Part shown: positions 1 to 5,662 of the stretch, piece after piece
How the letters are laid out: each line of letters begins with the position of its first letter
Position numbering within the stretch: position 1 is the stretch's first letter
Source: an uncultured Pseudomonadota bacterium
Lineage (GTDB): Bacteria; Pseudomonadota; Gammaproteobacteria; Burkholderiales; Eutrophovitaceae
DNA: 9,048 nucleotides
Assembly (NCBI GenBank): GCA_937983055.1
Contig: CALJLA010000096.1
Location: 1-9,048 of the forward strand
Reading direction: 5' to 3'
Translations under genes and position numbers: made by a program
Notes under the pieces: model-generated
What the model was told of the DNA's origin: nothing
The model's database searches: none
Seen by the model: the letters and a program-made list of their open reading frames with translations, nothing else

Positions 1-799
1 TGTCCATCAGCATCGGCGCGTGACCGATGCCCTCGAACTCGACCAGGCGGGCGCGCGGGCCGCGGCGCGTCATCTCCTCGGCGGTGTGTTCGAGCAGCAG
101 GTCGGAGGTCTTGCCGCGGATGACCAGCGTGGGGCAGCGGATCTGGTCCCAGAAGTGCCACAGCTCGACGTCGCTGATGGTGCCGGCGAAGGCGTGCGCC
201 AGCGAGGGGTCGTACACCAGGCCGTACTTGCCGTTGTCGCGCGGCTTGACGGTGGTCACGGTGAGATGCCGCCATTGCTCGTCGCTCAGCGGGCCGAACG
301 GCTCAGATACCAGCCGCACATAGGTCTCGGCCTCGTCCAGCGACTCGAACATCGGGTCCTTGCCGACGTAATGCTTGATGCGTTCCAGCGCCGCCTTCGG
401 AATGAAAGGACCGACGTCGTTGATCACCAGCCGGCCGATGGGGTTGCCGTGGTGCGCCGCCAGCAGCATGCCGATGATGCCGCCCATCGACGTGCCGACC
501 CAGTCGATGCGTTCGGCGCCGCTGCGCGCGATGAGCGCAGCCATGTCGGCGCAATACAGCGGGTAGCCGTAGTCTTCCTTGTGGGTGAGCCAGGCGCTCT
601 TGCCGCGGCCGACCACGTCGGGGCAGATCACCCGGTACTCGCGCGCCAGCGCCTTGGCCAGCTCGTCGAAGTCGCGCCCGGTGCGGGTCAGCCCGTGCAC
701 GCACATCACTACCCGCGGATTGTCCGCCTCGCCCCACTCGTAATAGTGGATGCGATGAAATCCGTGCGGGCCGAGGGCGGGGAAGTTGTGTGCTCGCAT
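1..799 (-). CDS. Alpha/beta-fold hydrolase, C-terminus cut by window edge
   Basis: The frame is open from the ATG at 799 to the window edge, giving 266 residues with no stop, so the C-terminal end is missing. It reads as a classic alpha/beta hydrolase: an HG oxyanion-hole motif at residues 35-36 (MCVHGLTRTG), the nucleophile elbow GTSMGG at 102-107 with Ser104, a probable acid Asp233 in IRGKTSDLL, and the catalytic His260 in GIGHAPM. The cap region lies at about 130-215. There is no signal peptide, so it should be cytoplasmic. The family includes esterases, epoxide and haloalkane hydrolases and C-C bond hydrolases; the substrate cannot be read from the sequence. No strong Shine-Dalgarno lies before the ATG, but this start gives a full family N-terminus. 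It is separated from the cytochrome gene upstream by 255 bases of repeats, so an operon with it is unlikely. Confidence 0.9.
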   Translation of the reverse strand, partial: MRAHNFPALGPHGFHRIHYYEWGEADNPRVVMCVHGLTRTGRDFDELAKALAREYRVICPDVVGRGKSAWLTHKEDYGYPLYCADMAALIARSGAERIDWVGTSMGGIIGMLLAAHHGNPIGRLVINDVGPFIPKAALERIKHYVGKDPMFESLDEAETYVRLVSEPFGPLSDEQWRHLTVTTVKPRDNGKYGLVYDPSLAHAFAGTISDVELWHFWDQIRCPTLVIRGKTSDLLLEHTAEEMTRRGPRARLVEFEGIGHAPMLMD

Positions 800-830
800 T
801 GGGGAATGGATGGATCGACTAACGCTGCGG

Positions 831-901
831 ACTCAGGACTCAAGACTCAGGACTCGGGACTCGGAGAAAGACTGGTGCTCGGTGCTCGATCCTCGGAACT
901 G
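831..901. repeat. Tandem heptamer array, ACTCAGG type
   Basis: Five consecutive 7-mers fill 831-865: actcagg, actcaag, actcagg, actcggg, actcgga. A second 7-mer run follows at 874-901: ggtgctc twice, then gatcctc and ggaactg. The strip is non-coding and lies upstream of the hydrolase start at 799 and downstream of the cytochrome gene. The same unit in reverse complement recurs at 4486-4520. Confidence 0.85.
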
Positions 902-915
902 GACATTACCGTTTA

Positions 916-939
916 CCTAATCACCTAGTCACTTAGTCA
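916..939. repeat. Tandem octamer array, CCTAGTCA type
   Basis: Three consecutive 8-mers: cctaatca, cctagtca, cttagtca. They lie between two heptamer arrays in the gap between hydrolase and cytochrome. There is no coding signal across the strip. Confidence 0.75.
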
Positions 940-958
940 CCGAACTCAAGGCCGGCTT

Positions 959-986
959 ACTCGGAACTCGGGCCTCGGAACTCGGA
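959..986. repeat. Tandem heptamer array, ACTCGGA type
   Basis: Four 7-mers: actcgga, actcggg, cctcgga, actcgga. They are followed by cctgtcttt at 988-996, which recurs at 1012-1020 around tcggccctcaggcc. The unit matches the arrays on both sides of the four-helix-bundle gene (5544-5574 and 6174-6204). A similar cctgtttttctcggccctcgg stretch lies next to the repeat at 4589-4616. Confidence 0.85.
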
Positions 987-1025
987 ACCTGTCTTTCCTC
1001 GGCCCTCAGGCCCTGTCTTTTCTTA

Positions 1026-1047
1026 CGCAGCACACAGCACGCAGCAC
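1026..1047 (-). repeat. GTGCTGC-type heptamer array 3' of the cytochrome gene
   Basis: Read on the minus strand this is gtgctgc, gtgctgt, gtgctgc plus one base, beginning 8 bases after the cytochrome stop codon. The same three-unit run follows the ankyrin gene stop (4277) on the plus strand. A longer version lies downstream of the GGDEF-EAL gene (7095-7122). No GCCGGCC hairpin adjoins this copy; only a half-like ggccggct lies at about 950. Confidence 0.85.
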
Positions 1048-1054
1048 TTTTCTC

Positions 1055-1651
1055 TCAGTCGCTCAGCGTCGCCACGTACGACGCCACCGCTTCCATGTCT
1101 TCCTTCGATACGCCCGACATGTAGGCGGTCATGGTGCCGGCGTCGTTGGTGCGCTCCTTGTTCTTGAACGCCGTCAGCTGCTTCACGATGTAGCTGTAGT
1201 GCTGCCCGGCGACTTTCGGCACCTCGTTCTGGCCCTTGAAGCCGCCGAGATGGCACATGGTGCACAGGGCGGCTTCGGCGACCTTTCGGCCCTTGTCGAT
1301 CAGCTCGGAGCTGCCTTTCTCGTTCTGGCCCTTGTAGGTCTGCCCGGCGTAGTAGGCCGCCAGGTTGTACATGTCCTTGCGGCTCATGTCCTTCATGAGC
1401 GGGCTCATGAACTCGTTGGTGCGGCGGCCTTCTTTGTAGTCCTTCATCTGCAGGTACAGGTAGCGCCAGGTCTGGCCCGCCAGGATCGGCGTCTCGTTGT
1501 TCAGGGTCTTGTCCGGGCCGTGACAGGCGACGCACATCTGCTCGGCCAGCGCCTTGCCGGCCTCGGGGTCGCCGGCCGAGGTGGCCTGCGCGGCGGCGGT
1601 GCCGGCGCTCGCGGCAAGGACAAGGGCGATCAGCGCGGGGGAGAATTTCAT
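1055..1651 (-). CDS. Di-heme class I cytochrome c (c4-like), periplasmic
   Basis: This is a 198-residue exported electron carrier. MKFSPALIALVLAASAGTAA is a clear signal peptide, with likely cleavage after AQA (residue 23). It has two heme-attachment motifs, CVACH (40-44) and CTMCH (130-134), each in its own class I fold of about 90 residues. Candidate sixth-ligand methionines lie in FMSPLMKDM (81-89) and in TMTAYM (173-178). Length and duplication fit cytochrome c4 and similar two-domain cytochromes. An in-frame ATG at 1675 would add MDDRKVNP before the signal peptide and has no ribosome binding site. The ATG at 1651 has AGGAAA nine bases upstream, so I prefer it. It lies 94 bases downstream of the PQQ dehydrogenase on the same strand and is the obvious electron acceptor for it, since that enzyme has no heme domain of its own. 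The partnership is inferred from position. Confidence 0.93.
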   Translation of the reverse strand: MKFSPALIALVLAASAGTAAAQATSAGDPEAGKALAEQMCVACHGPDKTLNNETPILAGQTWRYLYLQMKDYKEGRRTNEFMSPLMKDMSRKDMYNLAAYYAGQTYKGQNEKGSSELIDKGRKVAEAALCTMCHLGGFKGQNEVPKVAGQHYSYIVKQLTAFKNKERTNDAGTMTAYMSGVSKEDMEAVASYVATLSD

Positions 1652-1671
1652 CGGATTCACTTTCCTGTCAT

Positions 1672-1709
1672 CCAAAAACAGGGAAGGGCCGCCCGAAGGC
1701 GGCCCTTCC
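1672..1709 (-). terminator. UUCG-loop intrinsic terminator or attenuator between dehydrogenase and cytochrome
   Basis: A perfect 12-bp stem (1682-1693 with 1698-1709) closes on the minus strand around a TTCG loop with a C-G closing pair, the very stable C(UUCG)G tetraloop. A run of five T follows in the minus-strand transcript (1678-1674). It starts 36 bases after the dehydrogenase stop and ends about 22 bases before the cytochrome ATG. With so little room for a separate promoter after the hairpin, partial read-through or mRNA-end stabilisation is likely. Confidence 0.85.
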
Positions 1710-1745
1710 GACTACTCGGTTTGAACGGCTATCGCGCCGAAAAGT

Positions 1746-3461
1746 TTACGGCAGCGCGAACACGAAAATGCTGTTGCCGCGCTTGAAGTCGAGCTGGGTG
1801 TTGCCGCCCGCCGCAACCGCGATGTACTGCTTGCCGTTGACTTCGTACGCAACCGGCGGCGCATTGACGCCGGCGCCGCACTGGAACGACCACAGCTTCT
1901 TGCCGTTGCGGGCGTCATAGGCGTTGAACCAGCCGTTGCCTTCGCCGGTGAACACCAGGTTGCCGCCGGTAGCCAGCACGCCGCCCATCAGCGGCTGGTC
2001 GGTGTCGGCGTGCCAGGCCATCTTGCCGGTGTTCATGTCGACCGCGGCAAGGCGGCCCCATTGGCGCTCGCCCGGAATCACCTTGAAAGCGCCGCCCAGC
2101 CACAGCTTGTCGCCGCCCGGGTACTCGGCCGGCTCGACGTGGTAGGTCATCGGCTGGTGCAGGTTGGCGGCATAGGCCATGCCGAGCTTCTCGTTCACCG
2201 CCATCGGGTTCCATTCGACGCCGCCGTTGGCGCCCGGCAGCATGCGCGCGCCTTCCGGCGTCGGCAGCACCCAGACGTTTTCCTGCGGCACCATCGCGTC
2301 GGAATGACGGATCAGCGCGAGGGTCTTCGGATCGTGCACGTAAACAAAGCCGGTCTTGCCGCCGTGGACGACGACCTTCTGCATCTTGCCGTCCTTGCCC
2401 TTGGCCTTGGTGATAACCGGCGGGCTGACCGCGTCGAGGTCCCACACGTCGTGCGCGATGTACTGGAAGTGGGCTTTGTAGGTGCCCTTGTCCAGATCGA
2501 CCGCGACGATCGAGTCGGTGTACAGGTTGTCGCCGGGGCGGATGTCGCCGTACAGATCGGGCGAGGGATTGCCCACCACGAAGTAGATGGTGCGGGTCTC
2601 GAGGTCGACTGCCGGGGGCATCCACACGCCGCCGCCCAGGGTCTGGTAGAAGTCGCCGCCTTTTTCGGCCAGCGTCCGCTTTTCCTTGGCGATGTCGCGC
2701 AGCATGTCGCGGCCCACTGCGTCATGCGTGGCCCACACGCCCTCGTGGCCCTTCTCCGGGATGGTGTAGAACGTCCACAGCAGCTTGCCGGTCTTTGCGT
2801 CGAAAGCCTTCACGAAGCCGCGGATGCCGTACTCGCCACCGTTGGTGCCGATCAGCACCTTGCCGTCCACCGCCACCGGCGCCATCGTTTCCGAATAGCC
2901 TTTTTCCGGATCGGCGATTTCGGTGTCCCACACGCGCTTGCCGGTCTTCATGTCCAGCGCCACCAGGCGCGCGTCCAGCGTGCCCATGTACAGCAGGCCG
3001 TCCAGCGCCGCCACGCCGCGGTTGTTCGGGCCGCAGCAGTACACGGTGATCGGACCCATGTCGTGCTTGTAGTGCCAGTATTCTTCGCCGGTGACCGCGT
3101 TGATCGCGTACACATGGTTGTACGAGGTGGTCAGGAACATGGTGCCGTCGACTACCAGTGGCGCGGTTTCCATCGACTCCATGACGGCGGTCTGGAACAC
3201 GAACGCCGGGCGGAGCCTGGAAACGTTGCCGGTATGGATCTGCCTGCCGGGGAAGAAGCGCTGCTGCGAATAACCGCCGTTGGTGATCAGCCAGTCTTTT
3301 GCTTCGGTATCGGCCTTGGTAAGGCGGGCCTGGTTAACCGGCTGGACAGTGCTGGGGATCTGTTTCTTGAGGGTGGTCGTGTCCTGCGCCTGCGCGATGC
3401 TCAGGCCGCCCGCCATCGCGACCGCGACGGCAAGGGCCAGTACTCTCGTATGTGCGTTCAT
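1746..3461 (-). CDS. PQQ-dependent alcohol dehydrogenase (quinoprotein, no heme domain), periplasmic
   Basis: This 571-residue protein has a Sec signal peptide (1-26, ending AQAQ) and an eight-bladed PQQ propeller. Visible family marks are the adjacent cysteine pair Cys142-Cys143 in YCCGPNNRG (the vicinal disulfide over PQQ), Glu210 in NGGEYGIRG and Asn298 in VGNPSPD (metal ligands), and Asp341 in HDVWDLDAV (catalytic base). The C-terminal GGVLATGGNLVFTG and AYDARNGKKLWSF blocks are the last blades. Length matches soluble methanol/ethanol-type enzymes; no cytochrome c domain follows. It should oxidise a primary alcohol or aldehyde in the periplasm and feed the cytochrome encoded next. Substrate is not readable. 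Asp343, two after the catalytic Asp, matches the extra metal-binding Asp of lanthanide-type enzymes, but other branches may also carry it. GGGAGG four bases before the ATG supports the start. Confidence 0.94.
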   Translation of the reverse strand: MNAHTRVLALAVAVAMAGGLSIAQAQDTTTLKKQIPSTVQPVNQARLTKADTEAKDWLITNGGYSQQRFFPGRQIHTGNVSRLRPAFVFQTAVMESMETAPLVVDGTMFLTTSYNHVYAINAVTGEEYWHYKHDMGPITVYCCGPNNRGVAALDGLLYMGTLDARLVALDMKTGKRVWDTEIADPEKGYSETMAPVAVDGKVLIGTNGGEYGIRGFVKAFDAKTGKLLWTFYTIPEKGHEGVWATHDAVGRDMLRDIAKEKRTLAEKGGDFYQTLGGGVWMPPAVDLETRTIYFVVGNPSPDLYGDIRPGDNLYTDSIVAVDLDKGTYKAHFQYIAHDVWDLDAVSPPVITKAKGKDGKMQKVVVHGGKTGFVYVHDPKTLALIRHSDAMVPQENVWVLPTPEGARMLPGANGGVEWNPMAVNEKLGMAYAANLHQPMTYHVEPAEYPGGDKLWLGGAFKVIPGERQWGRLAAVDMNTGKMAWHADTDQPLMGGVLATGGNLVFTGEGNGWFNAYDARNGKKLWSFQCGAGVNAPPVAYEVNGKQYIAVAAGGNTQLDFKRGNSIFVFALP

Positions 3462-3547
3462 GAAGCCTCCCGAAAAGGGTTCTTTGTTTTTGCCGCACTG
3501 CGCAACCGCCCCCCGCTTAAAACGGACGGTAAATTGCGAGCCGCGGA

Positions 3548-3576
3548 ACTATAGATGACAATTCATACCGCCACAA
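3548..3576 (-). promoter_or_regulatory. Possible sigma70 promoter for the PQQ dehydrogenase
   Basis: On the minus strand TTGTGG (3576-3571) and TATAGT (3553-3548) are separated by exactly 17 bases. This puts the transcript start about 80 bases before the dehydrogenase ATG. The region is the divergent gap shared with the ankyrin gene and is visibly more AT-rich than its surroundings. The -35 match is moderate, and no operator was recognised. For the plus strand only a weak candidate (ttgcga, 17 bases, gacaat) overlaps the same spot. Confidence 0.4.
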
Positions 3577-3620
3577 GGATCGGCAAAATCTGGATTCATA
3601 TAGGAAAAATATTGAAACGT

Positions 3621-4271
3621 ATGCGCAAATCGATGCTCGTCATGCTGGCCGCCGTGCTGCTGGCGCCGGCCGCGCAGGCTCAGCAGGCTGAGCCCGACCG
3701 CTACACCCTCAATGCGCAGCTGGTGGCCGCCGCCCGCGCCAAGGACGCAGGCCTTGCCCGCCGCGTGCTGGCCGAGGGCGCGGCGGTCAACACCCGCAAC
3801 CGTGGCGGCAACACCGCGCTGTTGATGTTCGCCGAGCAGGGCGATGCCGACATGGTGCGGCTGCTGCTCGACAGCGGCGGCGACGTCAATCTCGCCAACC
3901 TGGAGAAAGTCACCCCGCTGATGGCGGCCGCGGTCGAGGGCCATGCCGACGTGGTGCAGCTGCTGCTGGAGCGCGGCGCGCGCATCGACGCCGTCGACCA
4001 GGTTTACAAGACCGCGATGATCTACGCCGCCGGCGCCGGCCATGTCGAAGTGGTGCGGCGGCTGCTCGATGCCGGCATCGACGTCAACACCCGCTACCAC
4101 AACGACCTGACCGCCCTGATGTGGGCCGCCGGCTATGGCCAGACCGGCGCCGTGCGCCTGCTGCTCGAGCGCGGCGCCGATCCCGCGCTGAAAGACAACC
4201 GCGACAAGACCGCCTACGACATCGCGCGCGAGCTCGGGCGCGCCGAGGCGGCGGCGGTGCTGGGCGACTAA
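3621..4271 (+). CDS. Exported ankyrin-repeat protein
   Basis: From the ATG at 3621 this encodes 216 residues. MRKSMLVMLAAVLLAPAAQA is a signal peptide with cleavage near residue 20. Five ankyrin repeats follow at about 29-61, 62-94, 96-128, 129-161 and 162-194, with a partial sixth (195-216). Typical cores are visible: TPLMAAAVEGHADVVQLLLE, TALMWAAGYGQTGAVRLLLE and GADPALKDN. The frame is open further back to an ATG at 3555, but that would place 22 basic residues before the signal peptide; AGGAAA at 3603-3608 favours 3621. Ankyrin arrays bind other proteins. It diverges from the PQQ dehydrogenase and shares its control region, so a role in assembling or protecting periplasmic redox proteins is possible but unproven. 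The stop is followed five bases later by the GTGCTGC repeat. Confidence 0.9.
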   Translation: MRKSMLVMLAAVLLAPAAQAQQAEPDRYTLNAQLVAAARAKDAGLARRVLAEGAAVNTRNRGGNTALLMFAEQGDADMVRLLLDSGGDVNLANLEKVTPLMAAAVEGHADVVQLLLERGARIDAVDQVYKTAMIYAAGAGHVEVVRRLLDAGIDVNTRYHNDLTALMWAAGYGQTGAVRLLLERGADPALKDNRDKTAYDIARELGRAEAAAVLGD

Positions 4272-4276
4272 GGAAG

Positions 4277-4318
4277 GTGCTGCGTGCTGTGTGCTGCGTG
4301 TGCCGGCCTGCGGCCGGC
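4277..4318 (+). repeat. Composite repeat A: GTGCTGC heptamers plus GCCGGCC hairpin
   Basis: Three 7-mers (gtgctgc, gtgctgt, gtgctgc; 4277-4297) are followed after gtgt by a hairpin: stem GCCGGCC (4302-4308), loop TGC, stem GGCCGGC (4312-4318). It starts 5 bases after the ankyrin stop codon. There is no T-run, so it is not a typical intrinsic terminator. A near-identical composite lies in opposite orientation at 4567-4616, and another in the same orientation at 6827-6869. Confidence 0.88.
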
Positions 4319-4374
4319 CTCAAGGACGAAACACACAACACGCCGCGAAGCGGCTCTTTGCGGCGTTTGCCTAT

Positions 4375-4389
4375 GTTGGCACTGCCAAC
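4375..4389. other. Small perfect hairpin
   Basis: GTTGGC (4375-4380), loop ACT, GCCAAC (4384-4389). It lies about 100 bases past the ankyrin stop. There is no poly-T tail on either strand, so terminator activity is doubtful. Confidence 0.55.
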
Positions 4390-4416
4390 GTGAGCAGTAG
4401 CTAAAGGCACGAAAGT

Positions 4417-4464
4417 CACCAAGAGAAACAGGGACGCACTTCCTGGTGTCTTGGTGCCTTGGTG
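4417..4464. repeat. Tandem octamer array, TCTTGGTG type, with an inverted unit
   Basis: Three consecutive 8-mers fill 4441-4464: tcctggtg, tcttggtg, ccttggtg. A single reverse-complement unit, caccaaga, lies at 4417-4424 and can pair with the middle unit to form a hairpin. The strip is non-coding. Confidence 0.75.
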
Positions 4465-4485
4465 GTTCGCTCAGGGTTCTTCTTA

Positions 4486-4520
4486 AGTCCTGACTCCTGA
4501 GTCCTGAGTCCCAAGTCCGG
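4486..4520. repeat. Tandem heptamer array, AGTCCTG type
   Basis: Five 7-mers: agtcctg, actcctg, agtcctg, agtccca, agtccgg. In reverse complement the unit is caggact, the same family as the array at 831-865. The two arrays therefore have opposite orientation relative to the plus strand. Confidence 0.85.
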
Positions 4521-4566
4521 TTTCCAGTTTTCCTCCGCGTCTCCCGTGATGAGATCGGCTTCTGGA

Positions 4567-4616
4567 GCCGGCCGCAGGCCGGCATGACGCAGCACGCAGC
4601 ACGCAGCACGCAGTCC
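4567..4616 (-). repeat. Composite repeat B: inverted copy of composite A
   Basis: The hairpin stem GCCGGCC (4567-4573), loop GCA and GGCCGGC (4577-4583) are followed by gcagcac three times and gcagtcc (4589-4616). Read on the minus strand it matches composite A, including the identical 18-base hairpin segment. It lies 26 bases past the GIDE gene stop, so on that strand the heptamers come first after the gene, as they do behind the ankyrin gene. Confidence 0.88.
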
Positions 4617-4642
4617 TGTTTTTCTCGGCCCTCGGCCTTTAT

Positions 4643-5533
4643 TTACCCAACCCACAGCCACGCCGCGCCCGCCACCGCGGCGAGAAACGCGGCCAGGTGT
4701 ACCCAGGCCCACAGCTGGTAGCGGCGGGCGAGCGCGTTGGGGTCCAGGTCGGAGAGCAGGAACAGGCGGCCGTCGGCGGGCTTGTGCAGCACATGAGTGC
4801 CGGCGTCGAGGCGGATTTCGCGGTGGCGCTTCTGCACCTCGCGCCGCGCGGCCTGGCGGGCCAGCATCCATTCCTCTTCGCTGATCTCGCCGTCGCCGTC
4901 CAGGTCGAAGCGGCTATGCAGCTGCACCTTGTCGCGCTTCCACTCGGCCAGCAGCTCGGAGATGTCGCGGCGCTCGTTCAGCTCGGCATTGGCGCCGCCC
5001 AGGGTCGAGAACGCGCCGATGCCGTAGAGCGTGGCCTGCGGCAGGATCAGCCACTCGGTGTAGCGGTAGTCGCCCTTGATCCAGGTTTCCTTGCGACGCG
5101 TGATGACCTCGGCATGCTCGGGGTCCACCAGGCAGCGCGCGCTGCCGTCGTCGAGAATGAACGACTCGTCGCTGCGGCCGCTGTCGATGCGTCGCCAGCG
5201 ATCCCTGCCGGCGCGCTGCTCGATGACGTAGCGGTACCAGATGCAGGGCAGGGCGGAAATGCGCGACAGCACCGGGCCGCCCGGGTGATGCAGCGCCCGC
5301 CCCATCAGCTCGACATAGCCCTGCGCCGCCGACGCGATGCGCGAGGTCGGCGTATCCAGGATCGCGCGCCAGCGGCGAAAGCTCATCGTCCACGCCGCGA
5401 ACGCCAGCAGCGCCACGCCCGCCAGCGACCACAGCCACCCCGTCAGCGACTGCAGCTCGAGCCCCACCAGCAGCAGCACCAGGTAGCCCCCGACGGTGAG
5501 GGGTTCGATGATTTTTAGACGGAAGGAGGACAT
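4643..5533 (-). CDS. GIDE-domain (MUL1-like) membrane protein with EF-hand loop
   Basis: This 296-residue protein has two hydrophobic helices near the N-terminus (about 12-30 and 34-50) and one near the C-terminus (about 274-294). The middle resembles the GIDE domain of bacterial proteins often labelled E3 ubiquitin ligase because of similarity to mitochondrial MUL1: LPCIWYRYVIEQR (95-107), DDGSARCLVDPEHAEV and the ETWIKGDYRYTEW block. No RING finger is present, so ligase activity should not be assumed. DLDGDGEISEEE (210-221) is a canonical 12-residue EF-hand loop, with Asp at 1, 3 and 5, Gly at 6 and Glu at 12, so calcium binding is likely. A charged, helix-prone stretch follows (221-242). 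I have seen this family next to LemA; here a four-helix-bundle gene lies between the two. No strong Shine-Dalgarno precedes the ATG, and the inverted repeat at 5544-5574 ends 10 bases before it. Confidence 0.82.
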   Translation of the reverse strand: MSSFRLKIIEPLTVGGYLVLLLVGLELQSLTGWLWSLAGVALLAFAAWTMSFRRWRAILDTPTSRIASAAQGYVELMGRALHHPGGPVLSRISALPCIWYRYVIEQRAGRDRWRRIDSGRSDESFILDDGSARCLVDPEHAEVITRRKETWIKGDYRYTEWLILPQATLYGIGAFSTLGGANAELNERRDISELLAEWKRDKVQLHSRFDLDGDGEISEEEWMLARQAARREVQKRHREIRLDAGTHVLHKPADGRLFLLSDLDPNALARRYQLWAWVHLAAFLAAVAGAAWLWVG

Positions 5534-5543
5534 CAGACAGGCG

Positions 5544-5574
5544 GTTCCGAGTTCCCAGTTCCGAGTTCCGAGTG
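5544..5574 (-). repeat. Left inverted heptamer array flanking the four-helix-bundle gene
   Basis: The plus strand reads gttccga, gttccca, gttccga, gttccga, gtg. Its reverse complement matches 6174-6204 at 28 of 31 positions. It lies 10 bases upstream of the GIDE start codon and may supply the weak GGAA that serves as that gene's ribosome binding site. Confidence 0.9.
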
Positions 5575-5576
5575 AG

Positions 5577-5593
5577 GCCGGCCTTTGGCCGGC
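5577..5593. repeat. GCCGGCC hairpin module, TTT loop
   Basis: A perfect 7-bp stem, GCCGGCC (5577-5583) and GGCCGGC (5587-5593), encloses loop TTT. The stem is the same as at 4302, 4567 and 6853 with a different loop. It lies about 70 bases past the four-helix-bundle stop and next to the left inverted repeat. Confidence 0.8.
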
Positions 5594-5662
5594 ATCAGAT
5601 GCAGATGCAGGGAAGAGCCGCGCCGACGGCAGAAGTCGGCTGAGGTGCGATTCTTAATGGGG

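Larger units (their letters stand above)
4319..4566. other. Non-coding island between inverted composite repeats
   Basis: No credible gene fits these 248 bases. They hold two small hairpins (GCCGC-GAA-GCGGC at 4342-4354; GTTGGC-ACT-GCCAAC at 4375-4389), an octamer array (4441-4464) and a heptamer array (4486-4520). Both ends are closed by inverted copies of the composite repeat. Confidence 0.65.

Noticed and set aside
20..928. Open frame of about 300 codons on the plus strand over the hydrolase gene
   Set aside because: Antisense to the alpha/beta hydrolase and running into the repeat strip. No ribosome binding site and no recognisable domain.
831..1047. Possible CRISPR array
   Set aside because: The units are 7 or 8 bases in direct tandem without spacers, and there are no cas genes.
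2010..3554. Open frame of over 500 codons on the plus strand
   Set aside because: It lies fully antisense to the PQQ dehydrogenase, whose motifs are unmistakable. The translation is rich in Arg, His, Val and Ala with no domain; it is a shadow of GC-rich codon use.
4302..4318. Intrinsic terminator behind the ankyrin gene
   Set aside because: The hairpin is strong but no T-run follows it on the plus strand, and the same hairpin occurs upstream of lemA, so a general terminator role is not supported.
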